Shown piece by piece: positions 12,678 to 22,524 of a stretch of DNA of 64,000 bases. Under the pieces are notes generated by a model that made no database searches, had not been told where the DNA came from, and saw only the letters and a list, made by a program, of their open reading frames with translations. Positions within the stretch are counted from its first letter, which is position 1, and each line of letters opens with the position of its first letter. This stretch comes from Scatophagus argus (Eukaryota; Chordata; Actinopteri; Scatophagidae): contig NC_058506.1 in NCBI RefSeq assembly GCF_020382885.2, forward strand, positions 23,074,818 through 23,138,817, in the 5' to 3' direction. Both the position numbers and the translations under genes were made by a program.

Positions 12678-15600
12678 ACACGCACACACTCACCCTCTGG
12701 AGTCCAGACGAGTCGAACGGCCAGGAAGTCCTGCAGGTTGTTGAGCAGAACGTATTTGACCTTGAAGTGTTCTTTCACCCTCACAGTGCTCGGACAGCTG
12801 GCCGTCATGACGAACCGCGGCCGGTCCAGACGGACGCTGGGCAACCTGCAAGGGTGGGGGACAGTCAGGACAGTCGAGACAGTCGGGACATGTCCCAGCC
12901 AACACTGAGCTGTCCCAAGTCATATTTTATCAAACAGTATGTGTGTTTTAGCTCCATGCTGTTTAGATCTTTGTGGCAGCTGATCAGGTGTGTGAAGAAA
13001 GGCTTTGCTCAGATGGTTCAACTTCACCTGTAGTGTGTGTAGATACAGTTGGTGAAAGGCATCTTGGGAGTGGACCACTGCAGCACAGCAACCAGGGGAA
13101 CCTCCAGCCCCTGAAAAGAAAACAAGAACACACTGTGGTGATACATTATGACCACAAGGTGGCATTCATATCCACCAAAGTTTCAGTGTCAAACTGTGTT
13201 TAAAGCAGCATCACACACTGAAATCCCCAACGTGAGATGACCCAAAGTTTGTCTTCAGTGTCAGTTGCTGCAAACTGCAATAAAACATTTTGATTGGTGG
13301 GACAGCAGTCTAGATTATCCTGCTGCCTCAGCTTTCTCTTCTTTGTAGTGTGTCAAAGTTCTGCTTTGTGGGTTCACTTAGTCAACCTGACACAGTCTAA
13401 AGCACCTTAGGAGAACCACACAAACATGCACCTCGCTGGAGTCATCTTGCGGCATGTCATTGAGGTGCAGCTGGAACAGGAAGTCATGTTCCTCCAAAGC
13501 ACTGAGCATGCTGGGAAGGCATCCGGCCAGACTGTCCACCCTGCAGAAAGACGCCATGCCGACCTCACCCGACTGGTGGCTGCAGAACCGCACAAGAACC
13601 AGAAGAGAACCGGACAGAACCATCAGACTGAGTTCAAAGGCTGACTCACAAAATGACCTGATGCTGTCTGTTTATCTGCACTACCTACTTTATTCTCTAT
13701 CGTCTATATTTACTGTTTTTGTCTATTTATTCTGTTTCTCTATAATTACTGTACTGTCTATATTTACTGATGTCTAAGTTATTGTGGTCTTAGGTTTTAT
13801 GCATAACTGTTATTACTTGTTACCTGTTAGGGAGTAGAGCAAAGGCATTTTGACTTTTCTGTATGTCCTGACAATAAAGAATCCTTGAATCCTTGATGTG
13901 AATGTAGTCAGCGATGACATCACAATAACATGATGTCATAGTATGCATGACAACCTGCTGTCAGACATGACAGAAGTGAGCACACGTGTTTGTGTACCCA
14001 CCACACGTTGTCCACCAGCAGCACGGAGCCGTCAGGCATCATAGGAAGGTAGGAAGCGTTGAGGTTTGGTAGAATGCGTATTTCCCGAATACTTAGCTCC
14101 TCCTGAGAAGACTCGTTGAACACTGACAGGGGGAGACAGGAGCAGAAAGACATCCTGGTTCATGTTCTCATTGAGACACTACTGGATCAAAATACACGTC
14201 AGAGTTTCAGAATTTCACTGTGTTAAGAGCACAACACTTCTGAGCAGTAACGTGATTCAGAGGACTACCTTTGAGGACGGCGAGGTGTCTCCCGGAGACG
14301 GTCATCTGCTTGCAGCGGACGGTGGGAGGCGGCAGGACAGTCAGGGTGGTGCTCACTGTGGACCAGACGAACCCAGTGGTTGTCAAAATACATTCTGTCA
14401 CATGTTTACAGTGCCCCTTGTGTCCACAGACAGTACTACACACTGAGGCACGCCTGGTCAACTGATAACATGAATATCTTTTATTCTCTGGCTTTGTGAG
14501 GACTTGAGAATGAGGACAGTAGATCTGATCCTAAAGTCTTCAGAGGGGTCTTAACTCTTCACAGTTAGGATTCGGGTTACGAGCTGTTAAATAGATTGTT
14601 TCAGGTGCTCACAGATATAAAAGTAAGTGTGTGCGCTGTACCCTGAGCCTTGAAGGTGTTCAGGTCGTGTCTGAAGGTGTGTGTTGGTTCTCGTTGCTGC
14701 AGGACGCTCAGGTAGCCGAGCTCCTGCACCTCTGCTTTCTCTGCCTCCCTCTTCCACACCGTGACCATCACCTGAGCACACAAACACTTGAAACATCAAC
14801 CAGCCATGTGTCTCCACAATGTTGGAACTGCACAAAACTATATTTGAGTTTTAAACACAGAATCCTGGATCAGTTTGCAAACAGCTTAAAGCTCACACTT
14901 TATGGTCAAATGGACCAGAATGTGAGGGAAAAACTTTTCCAAATATCCTGAGTGTGACATGGTCCCAAATCACAAAAATCAAACAGACAGACAGACAGAA
15001 AGAGGTTCCTCTTGACCTTGACTTTTAGGGTGCTGACGGGGAGTTTGTCCAGAGAGACGGTGAGGGGAAAGATCACTTCGTCCGTCAGAACCACCGGCTC
15101 GTCCAGAGGCGACTGGAGTGGAGGCACAGATCAGAAAACACCATGAAGTAAGAACGGTCACTGAGCAGGCACCACGTGTTAATCCTGAGGGGATCACGAA
15201 CAGCAGTGTACCTGAACAGGTGCCCTGCGGAACTCCCTCGCCGCCGTCCCAGATGAATTGTGGATGAGCAGGGGCTTGCAGTCCCTGAAGCTGCGACAGC
15301 GAGGGTCCACCCTGCTGCCAAGTGCTGCAATGGCTGCCTCCGCTGCAGCGATGTAATCCTCCTCGCCATCCTCGTTGGCCTCATCCCCGCTGTTCTGGTA
15401 GTCGTGGTGATGATGGTGGTGGTTGCTTCTATGGCGGCAACTGTCACCTGGACTCACGCTGGCCACCGCGCACAGAGAGCCAGCCAGCTCCCTCCACGCC
15501 CGACTACTGGCCGACTCCGTCCCAAAGCCTGCTGCGGTGCTGTCGCTGCTCCCTGCAGGAGAATGATTGCACACATAAAAATTCACGCATGTGAGAGTTA

Positions 15601-16073
15601 TTATCTGGGGTTTTAAGTCAGTTTGGTCCGGTATGACCCGGTGATTATGTCTAGAGTCTGGTGAATAAAAACATGAGCTCTATTATTCTCCTCCATGTTA
15701 AACAAATGTTTGTCCTGGTTTGATTCCCCCTTTAATAAAACCACCGTCAGGTTCAGGTGTGTCCCCGGACCGGCAGCTCTCCTCACAGAAGCAGACAGTC
15801 TGGATGAATCTTACAGACGCTGCAGTCTCCCTCCGCTCCTCCCTCCTTGTGTCCTCCCGGTGTCCTCCCCCCGGCCTTACCGGGGCCGTGCTCGGATGGC
15901 GTCGCCCCTCCGTCCCTGCAGCGCAGCACCAAGAGGAAGCGGACCGTCTCGCCCACGTAGAGGTGACTCCGGCGGGGCAGGCTGCGGTAGCGGGCCGGGT
16001 CCGACAGGTCCGTGATGGGCACCGCCGGAAAATACATGAAATACTCGCACTGCGACTCCATCATCTGCACCAT
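7453..16073 (-). CDS. trappc14: TRAPPC14 (MAP11, C7orf43 orthologue)
   Basis: TRAPPC14 is a subunit of the metazoan TRAPP II complex, needed for Rabin8 delivery and cilium assembly; it is also reported to bind microtubules. Thirteen minus-strand exons keep frame: 15881-16073, 15212-15552, 15017-15112, 14642-14771, 14269-14355, 14002-14122, 13432-13579, 13028-13110, 12694-12845, 11839-11975, 11614-11692, 11423-11537, 7453-7609. They give 612 residues (human about 580). Landmarks shared with the human protein as I remember it include MESQCEY, TDEVIFPLTVSL, RILPNLNASYLP, LDRPRFVMTASC, RSQSFSHQQPSRSH and ERRAITPPVGSPVGRPLYLPP. I chose the ATG at 16071-16073 because its context (gccATGG) is strong; two further in-frame ATGs follow. 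Exon 2 encodes a run of six histidines in an acidic, low-complexity stretch. The final intron (7610-11422) is swollen by two nested transposons, but the flanking splice sites remain usable. Confidence 0.95.
7733..7860 (+). repeat. L2-type LINE 3' tail fragment
   Basis: The sequence gtgtcttggaataactctgt followed by attggcgctttaaataaaac and repeated tgaat units is the typical 3' end of teleost L2-like (Maui-type) LINEs. Only the tail is present, in the last TRAPPC14 intron, just left of the older Tc1-type element. Confidence 0.7.
8122..10419 (+). mobile_element. Younger Tc1/mariner-type transposon (2.3 kb) nested in the older one
   Basis: The ends are CAGTTTTTCTCAACTATTCA on the left and its near-reverse complement on the right (ending AGTTGAGAAAAACTG). 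About 23 of the first 26 positions match. The element is flanked by TA on both sides (8120-8121 and 10420-10421), the classic target duplication of IS630-Tc1-mariner elements. Sequence left of 8120 and right of 10421 joins into the 5' leader and ATG of the older element, so the insertion point is just before that start codon. Confidence 0.9.
8520..9850 (+). pseudogene. Tc1/mariner-type transposase of the younger element, inactivated
   Basis: This transposase has three exons: N-terminal exon ending at 8689 (from about 8520), 8880-9153 and 9269 onward, with good GT-AG introns. Exon 2 carries the second DNA-binding helix region (DRVLHRNNLRMKQVYRVTF). Exon 3 carries the DDE core: FIDEVGFNL (first Asp), VVIWDNESFH (second Asp) and SPFLNPTEEFF (Glu). 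I count 35 residues between second Asp and Glu (36 if the next Glu is used), longer than the DD34E of classical Tc1. The N-terminal exon is out of frame, and the reading frame shifts after EEFF so that the C terminus ends early at 9754; remnants of the true C terminus can be followed to about 9850. It is a recent fossil. Clade assignment (DD35E or DD36E group) needs a tree. Confidence 0.85.
11391..11416. repeat. TG/CA tract next to a TRAPPC14 donor
   Basis: This short TG run (CA on the gene strand) begins about 5 nt inside the intron after TRAPPC14 exon 11423-11537, right after the donor GTCTCT. Confidence 0.85.
11980..12027. repeat. (CA)n microsatellite abutting a TRAPPC14 acceptor
   Basis: Nearly 50 bases of uninterrupted CA on the plus strand are TG on the gene strand. 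They run into the short gtgtccag acceptor of exon 11839-11975. Confidence 0.95.
12093..12613. mobile_element. TTAA-bounded miniature element (piggyBac-like MITE) in a TRAPPC14 intron
   Basis: The 521-bp body is flanked by TTAA at 12089-12092 and 12614-12617. The ends are inverted copies: CCCTCTGAAGTC on the left against CCCTCAGGAGTC when the right end is reverse-complemented. TTAA target choice and CCCT-type ends are hallmarks of piggyBac-superfamily elements. No transposase is encoded. The interior has a tgcgctgaa-like repeated motif near 12300-12340 and is otherwise A/T-rich. It lies between TRAPPC14 exons 12694-12845 and 11839-11975. Confidence 0.8.
12641..12692. repeat. (CA)n microsatellite adjoining a TRAPPC14 donor
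   Basis: About 50 bases of CA with a few interruptions (GT/TG on the gene strand) follow almost immediately after the gtgag donor of exon 12694-12845. Confidence 0.95.
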
Positions 16074-16980
16074 GGCGACAACCGGAGGAGGCTGAGCGAG
16101 CAGGACCACAGTCAACCCACAAAGACAATAAAATCCACACTTCCTGTTCTCACTGTCAAAATAAAAGCACGCCCATTGTTCGCTTTACACAGATATGGAA
16201 AAAAGGGACGATTGCGCCCCGTAGTGGCCATGATGCAGACATGACACGAGGCAATTTATTCCCATCTTTGTTGACAAAACCACACCGTGAAAGGTAGGGG
16301 GACATGTTTATATTTGGGACGGAGAGACGGAGGAATAGAAGACAAACTGAACGGGACGGGAGGGGCTGGATTTTCTTCTGTTAAATCTTTAACGATTCAA
16401 GGCGTTGTTTTATTGTAGGCTCCATTTTTACATTCTTAAACTTCACAATTCACAAAATTCTGACTGTTTTCCTTTTAATTAACTGCATTTACTCCCTTTT
16501 ACTTTCAAAACTTAAGTGCAGTATATATCAGATAATTTAACACTTTTGCTGAGGTAATTTTCTGATGGGTGACTTTCACTTCTGTCTCTTTTCCTTCAGG
16601 GAGGCATTCAGGTGACGGATGAGGCCTCAGGCCTGTCTGTAACCAACATTTAGCAGCTCTTTGAACACATCATTTCAACTGATTTCACCAGCCACACTAA
16701 GTTAATGAAGACTAAGTTTTTTAATGGTAAAGATGTCAAATTTTGCAAATAACCAGGACAGGCTACTTCTTTGACTCCAGCGGAGAAAGGTCCTGGACTC
16801 CCATCAAAAACTGCACAAATCTGTGAGTTTCAGACTTTGAAGAAACTTCATAAACTTTGTGAAACTCTGGCTACAATAAAGCCTTAATTATTTGGACTTT
16901 TGTGTAAATCCAGCAAACATTAAAAGTGTGTGACTTCACGGCCAGCAGTGTTCACTTTATACCGTGGCATTTCAAACTAC
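16074..16980. promoter_or_regulatory. TRAPPC14 upstream region
   Basis: This is the stretch upstream of the TRAPPC14 start. The first 250 bp should hold the minus-strand promoter and 5' UTR. I saw no TATA box placed convincingly and no gene on either strand in the remainder. Confidence 0.4.
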
Positions 16981-16983
16981 GTC

Positions 16984-17400
16984 ATAAATACATTCATACA
17001 CTCTGTGGCCACTTTATTAGGTCCGTCCATCCATTTTCTATGCCGCTTATCCATCAGGGTCGAGGAGGGGCTGGAGCCTATCCCAGCTGACTACGGGCGA
17101 GAGGCGGGTTCACCCTGGACTGGTCACCAGTCAATCACAGGACTCACACCTCAGGGCAATGTAGAGCAGGCCATTAACCTGCACTGGAGGCATTAACCAC
17201 AATAAATGGGATTGTCGGAGGAAGTCGGAGTACCCAGAGAACCTCGGATTCAAACCTGGAACCCTCTTACTATGAGGCGACAGTGCTGCACCACCGTGGT
17301 GCCACTTTATTAGATACACCTGTAAAATCTAATGTGTTGTAGAACGACTTGTTCTATCTATAACAATGTTCAGATTTCATTTATGTTCGTTTGACCCCTC
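16984..17400. repeat. old dispersed repeat (gtggccactttattaggt family), split by a SINE
   Basis: The left half (16984-17020) contains aaatacattcatacactc followed by gtggccactttattaggt, a phrase common in fish genomes. The right half resumes at 17301 with actttattagatacacctgt. A second diverged copy of the left part is at about 21236-21330. The family is not named here. Confidence 0.65.
17021..17300 (-). mobile_element. tRNA-derived SINE with 13-bp target duplication
   Basis: Read on the minus strand, this starts with a head carrying ggtggtgcagcactgtcgcc and a B-box-like ggtttgaatcc, and ends with aagcggcatagaaaatggat. These are features of a widespread teleost tRNA-derived SINE. The flanks are the direct repeat gccactttattag at 17008-17020 and 17301-17313. 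It inserted into the older repeat described at 16984-17400. Confidence 0.8.
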
Positions 17401-17910
17401 ACTGCATCGGTTCTGTTGTTCTGCCCATTTAGAAACACACTTTTTGAAGTCTGTTATCATTTCTTCCATGAGTTCTGTGACGATTTTTCTGAATTCTGTG
17501 TTTCATTGCTGAAGTACGCTTTGGGATCAGGAAAACATGCAGATTTAATGAGTACTGATGAATATTACAATACAAAACATTTCATTCTCCTGTAAAATGA
17601 AGTGCTTCACATTTTACAGTTAAAATACATTATAATGATAACATTTTATTATCAGAAATCTAAATTTCACAGTTGTATGCAGTGTGTCTGCCTTGTTAAT
17701 GATCATCTGAGAGTTAGAGAGTCAGTTCACCCAAATTGGAAAAGAACAAAGAAAAAACATAAAAATCTTTCTTCACTTGCCCTGTGAACATCACATCTGC
17801 TCAGTGTTCAGATACCGCAGGTCACACACTCTGATTCCATTCTGAATGAATTAACACATCTTGTTATGGAGTTCATCTATGGCGAGTAATGAGTGATGAG
17901 TAAGCTGACT

Positions 17911-18867
17911 TTAGCCTTGATCGTCTGAGACTGAAGGTGAGCGTCTCCACTGGCAGCACAGATGGTACCTGAGGACGGGTCTGATGGTCCGGTCTCTGAG
18001 ACCGTAGATGACAGAACTCAGACATCTGGGCAAGATGATTATACAAACATAAATAACAATCTGGATGCGCACAATAATGAACCTGTCCAGGACCTTTGAG
18101 ACCGCGATGAGCATCGGGTTGTGTATGGTGGAGGAGAGACTGAGGCCCAGCTGCACCACATGCAGCAGCAGTGTGTTACGAGCCTTCTGGGCTGAAGCTT
18201 TGTCTGTGGAGGCTGACCTGGCTGCTACCATCACGCCGATATAGGAGGACGTGACTGCCACACCAGCTGACACAAACAGGAAGCAGGTGTAGGCTTTGTC
18301 ATAAAAATCAGATACTGTCCCAAGAAACATGACAAGTGTATTACAAAAATCTTTCATCTGCAGGCTCTCCAGCTCTGAAAATGGAAAGTCTAACAGTAAC
18401 ACAACTCGAATGAGGATATTGAGTGAACTGAAAGCCCAGACCAGGAGGACAGCCAGCCCCGTGTTTCTGATGGTGACGATGGTGGCGTGCCTCAGTGGGT
18501 AGCACACAGCCACATACCTCTCCAGAGACATCAACACCAGCGTGAGAGGGGAGATTTCACTTGTGAGATTGGCCAGCATGACTAGAAGTCCACAGACAGG
18601 ATATGTCAGTCTAATTCTGCAAGCAGCCAGTATGTACATTAACTGACTCAGTGCCATCTGCGTAGTATCTGCAAAAAGGAGGTTAAACAGGAGGACGTAA
18701 CGAGACGTCTCACGAAACACCGGTTTACTCCTCAGGGTGAATAACATGGTCAGATTAATGAAGAGGAAGACGCAGCAGGGGGCTGTGGTCAGAGTGGAGA
18801 ACATCACTCTCTCCAGTAAGCCTCGTCCAACAGTCGTGTTGGTCAGAGACTTAGTTGCATTTGACAT
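17911..18867 (-). CDS. Odorant receptor 131-2-like (OR-a)
   Basis: This is a one-exon, seven-transmembrane odorant receptor of 318 residues, complete from ATG to stop. The N terminus carries potential N-glycosylation sites (NAT, NTT). Transmembrane segments fall at about 24-47, 57-82, 95-125, 137-158, 193-218, 232-258 and 268-290. LERYVAVC after TM3 is the DRY-box variant; Cys92 and Cys175 could form the usual TM3-loop disulphide. Fish receptors of this class signal through G proteins in olfactory neurons; the ligand is unknown. The DNA is almost identical to OR-e in its first 240 bp and to OR-b in its last 660 bp. Compared with OR-b it lacks about five bases just after SVSD, so the tail ends early as DDQG. 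Confidence 0.92.
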   Translation of the reverse strand: MSNATKSLTNTTVGRGLLERVMFSTLTTAPCCVFLFINLTMLFTLRSKPVFRETSRYVLLFNLLFADTTQMALSQLMYILAACRIRLTYPVCGLLVMLANLTSEISPLTLVLMSLERYVAVCYPLRHATIVTIRNTGLAVLLVWAFSSLNILIRVVLLLDFPFSELESLQMKDFCNTLVMFLGTVSDFYDKAYTCFLFVSAGVAVTSSYIGVMVAARSASTDKASAQKARNTLLLHVVQLGLSLSSTIHNPMLIAVSKVLDRFIIVRIQIVIYVCIIILPRCLSSVIYGLRDRTIRPVLRYHLCCQWRRSPSVSDDQG

Positions 18868-20424
18868 CTCAGAGAAGCACTGAAGACACGCATTAAGTTT
18901 ATCTTAATCTTGTCTTCTGTCTGGCCTGGCTGTATTCTTTTGCTTGATCTTTCACAAAACGTTGTGAATCCTTTTTAAAAGGAGCTGCACAAAATAAAAT
19001 TGTTATAATAAAAATATTAAGCTCTTGATGTCATCAGGCATCAAAAACAAAAGAAATCTTGTCCAGTTTGTCCTTCTATAACAGTTAAGATATTTCATCC
19101 TAAGAGGAGAGAACGTTCACCTGCGAAGCCTTGAGTCCTCCACCTCCTTTGCAGCAGGTAGCAGTCTGGTTTGTGTCTGTGTGAGCAGATGTGGACTTTA
19201 GCTTCTGCTGGCTCTCACATGTCGTTCATGAGTTCCGTTCTCACATCACTTCACGTGATACAATCACATGTCAACACCATTAACACTTTATTAATGGCTG
19301 ATGTAATCTCTCCACAACCACCTCCTCAGCAGCCTTGTCACCGTATCCATGATGCCATGAAGAATGTAACCATGAAGAATGTACTGTCACTAATCTTTGT
19401 TCTCTTAAAATTTGTGAGTGTTTTTCTTTGGCATGGTTTTAAAACCATGAAGCCCTGAAAATGCTATGCATGATTTAAGCATTTACTGTGATCACATCCA
19501 GTCGGCCCTCAGGGTCTCTGTACATCATGAAAACTATTACCACTTAGCATCCATTCATATTAACTGTATCTGTAACTGTGTCTTGGACTGTCTAATAATG
19601 GCTAAAGTACTAACAAAGACCAAACCAGGTTCCTGCAAGATCCTGCCCTGGAGCCATTTTCTGGGCAGCCTTCCACCAACATTGTGGCTCTCAGCTGCCT
19701 TGTTCTACCTCCTCACTTTCGGCCCAGTGCCCCAGAGCCTCTGTTGCCCAGCTTGTCAGCCTATGCGTTGGCCATTACTACAGAGTTTCCACAAGCTCTG
19801 TCTATCCCCACTTCTTGGCTCAGCTGTCCCTGGTCCCTGGTTGACAGCCTGTTCAACACCTGTTTAGGGTTCCCAGTTAGCATTCCAAGCAAGACATCCC
19901 AGAATGTCAGTCAGCTGACATTGTCTTTGTCAACACCCTGTTGGACCTCCATCTCTGCTCAGCAACGCAGCAGTTTCCAGCTCCTGTGCTGCACGAATCC
20001 ACTGAGCTTGAGTTGCAGCAGCAGCCAGTGCCTGTGTTGCAGCTACCTCCTGTTCCTGCTAAGTTGCAGTAGTCACCCATTTACCTGACCCATCAGCTCA
20101 CCTGCTAGTATCCCAGCCACTGTCACTGGCCTCCTTCTCAGATCTCCAGCTGCTGGTCTCTGGTCCCACAGCTGTCAACCTCTGGTCCTGGTCTTCAGCC
20201 ATATCCCATGACTTCCAGAAGGCTTTCACCTGTTCTTTGGTCTTGCCTCCTGGCCTGTTCTGCCCACCTGTCTTCACTTGAGGCCATCTGCCGAGGTCTC
20301 CTGCTCTGCTTCAGTCCAAACCACAGGCTGAGGTCTTCTGCTCGGCCTCAGGCCAGCTCCGCAGGCTGACTGATTGAAGGCTCCCAATTCACCCCTCTTC
20401 AGCCGCCCTCCTTCAGACCAGCTC
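18868..20424. other. gene-free, C/T-rich intergenic stretch
   Basis: No gene is supported here. About 19630-20400 is a C/T-rich stretch (many cctg, ctgcc and cagctc words) with open but repetitive frames. It looks like the decayed end of an unknown repeat, not a protein gene. Confidence 0.5.
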
Positions 20425-20780
20425 TTTAACATGGAACATCATGGTGGTGCAGTGGTTAGTACTGTCACCTCACAATAAGTGGGTTCTGAGTTCGAGTCTG
20501 GGTCTGAGCCCTTCTGTGTGTGGAGTTTGCATGTTTGTCTTTTGCTGCATGGGTTTTCTCCAGGTACTTCGGCTTCCTCTCACAGTCCCAAAAACATGCA
20601 CATTAGGTTAGCTGGCTACTCTCCTTTTTCCCTGGGTGTGCGTGTGTGTGTGAGTGTGTGTGTGTGTGTGTCTCAGCCCTGCGGTTGACGGGTGACCAGT
20701 CCAATGTGAACCCGCCTTTTGCTCGTACTCAGCCCCCTGCGACCCTGACAGATAAGCAGCATAGAAAACGAATGAATGTG
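20425..20780 (+). mobile_element. tRNA-derived SINE (same family as 17021-17300)
   Basis: The head reads tggtggtgcagtggttagta with a B-box-like gagttcgagtctgg. The body holds gtgtggagtttgcatgtttg and ggttttctccaggtacttcg. The 3' end is gataagcagcatagaaaacg then aatgaatg. The middle is expanded by a TG run at 20638-20672. Orientation is opposite to the copy at 17021-17300. Confidence 0.75.
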
Positions 20781-21235
20781 TTGATTTCTTTGCAATCTGC
20801 CATGTTTTGGCTTAGCAGTTCTCAGCTCAGAAATGAAGTCCTTTAACATGTTGCCCCTTCAGTGTCCAGCGTCAGATAGTGAAGAGGAGGCAGAGGCTCT
20901 GCCGATATCACTGTTTTATTTCTCTTTACAGATAATGCAGTTACATAAGGATCATTTTAAAAAGGAATATGAACGGAACTTCAAAACCAACATTTCATGT
21001 AGTTTCTCCTGTAATCACAGATCTGAAGAATGTACTGTACTCTATAGTCTTTTTAATGGTCCACATGGTTTCCTTTTAAACCTGTAGGACATTTTTTCTG
21101 TTGTTTGCATTTACTATGTCTGAAAAAAATTTAAACCTGATTTTCTGTAGATTTTTAGTGCTGTTCACCTGAAAACAGTATCACTGTCAGTTTGTATATG
21201 TTGCAAACGCACTGTGGAGTGAGAGCTCATTTCAC

Positions 21236-21519
21236 TAACAAATACATTCATACACTCAGTGGCCACTTTATGAGGTATTTCAGTAAAATACAGTTCAGTA
21301 CTTTTCAACAGTTCAGCCATAAATTCAGTTTATAATAATGTTGAGATTAGACTCTGTCAGAGAGATGTTGATTTGACTACGTGTTATTATAAAATATGGA
21401 GTGCAGAAGACCACAACACTTAATTTTACTGTGTTTTACTGCAGCTGATCACATATAACATCAGCACATCAAACTTGACTTATTGACATTTTCTCAGTTT
21501 GAATCAAAGTTTAGAATTG
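21236..21519. other. repeat fragment then OR-b 3' flank
   Basis: The stretch 21236-21330 is a diverged copy of the repeat seen at 16984-17020 (aaatacattcatacactcag then tggccacttta). The rest is A/T-rich 3' flank of OR-b, with no gene seen. Confidence 0.5.
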
Positions 21520-22524
21520 TTAAGAATTTATGTCTATTAACTGAAGACAGATTTTAGCCTTGATTGGGACATCTGAGACTGAAGGTGAGCGTCTCCACTG
21601 ACAGCACAGATGGTACCTGAGGACGGGTCTGATGGTCCGGTCTCTGAGACCGTAGATGACAGAACTCAGACATCTGGGCAAGATGATTATACAAACATAA
21701 ATAACAATCTGGATGCGCACAATAATGAACCTGTCCAGGACCTTTGAGACCGCGATGAGCATCGGGTTGTGTATGGTGGAGGAGAGACTGAGGCCCAGCT
21801 GCACCACATGCAGCAGCAGTGTGTTACGAGCCTTCTGGGCTGAAGCTTTGTCTGTGGAGGCTGACCTGGCTGCTACCATCACGCCGATATAGGAGGACGT
21901 GACTGCCACACCAGCCGACACAAACAGGAAGCCGGTGTAGGCTTTGTCATAAAAATCAGATACTGTCCCAAGAAACATGCCAAGTGTATTACAAAAATCT
22001 TTCATCTGCAGGCTCTCCAGCTCTGAAAATGGAAAGTCTAACAGTAACACAACTCGAATGAGGATATTGAGTGAACTGAAAGCCCAGACCAGGAGGACAG
22101 CCAGCCCCGTGTTTCTGATGGTGACGATGGTGGCGTGCCTCAGTGGGTAGCACACAGCCACATACCTCTCCAGAGACATCAACACCAGCGTGAGAGGGGA
22201 GATTTCACTTGTGAGCTCGCCAAGCATGGTGAGAACACCACAGACAGGATATGTCAGTCTAATTCTGCAAGCAGCCAGTATGTACATTAACTGACTCAGG
22301 GCCATCTGCGTAGTATCTGCAAAAAGGAGGTTAAACAGGAGGACGTAACGAGACGTCTCACAAAACACCGGTTTACTCCTCAGGGTGAATAACATGGTCA
22401 GATTAATGAAGAGGAAGACGCAGCAGGGGGCTGTGGTCAGAGTGGAGAACATCACTCTCTCCAGTAAGCCCTGATACTGCAGCTCAGCAGAGACGTTGGT
22501 CAGAGACTGGTTTACATCAAGCAT
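21520..22524 (-). CDS. Odorant receptor 131-2-like (OR-b)
   Basis: This intact one-exon receptor has 334 residues starting MLDVNQSLTNVSAELQ. I take the ATG at 22522-22524; the in-frame TTG three codons earlier is less likely. The N terminus has NQS and NVS glycosylation sites. The core is the same as in OR-a (FINLTMLFTLRSKPVF, LERYVAVCYPLRHA, FVSAGVAVTSSYIG, LPRCLSSVIYGLRD). The N-terminal part and the VCGVLTMLGELTSE patch resemble OR-d, but from TM5 to near the stop it is nearly identical to OR-a. The tail continues as VPIKAKICLQLIDINS, about 13 residues longer than in OR-a. Confidence 0.92.
   Translation of the reverse strand: MLDVNQSLTNVSAELQYQGLLERVMFSTLTTAPCCVFLFINLTMLFTLRSKPVFCETSRYVLLFNLLFADTTQMALSQLMYILAACRIRLTYPVCGVLTMLGELTSEISPLTLVLMSLERYVAVCYPLRHATIVTIRNTGLAVLLVWAFSSLNILIRVVLLLDFPFSELESLQMKDFCNTLGMFLGTVSDFYDKAYTGFLFVSAGVAVTSSYIGVMVAARSASTDKASAQKARNTLLLHVVQLGLSLSSTIHNPMLIAVSKVLDRFIIVRIQIVIYVCIIILPRCLSSVIYGLRDRTIRPVLRYHLCCQWRRSPSVSDVPIKAKICLQLIDINS

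Noticed and set aside
15260-15616. Two long plus-strand open frames opposite TRAPPC14 exon 2
   Set aside because: They are shadows of a GC-rich minus-strand exon that matches the known protein and joins in phase with its neighbours.
19466-20088. Open frames of 133-134 codons in the C/T-rich intergenic stretch
   Set aside because: The composition is repetitive (Leu/Ser/Pro/Cys), there is no family resemblance, no splice context, and stop-free runs are expected in C/T-rich DNA.
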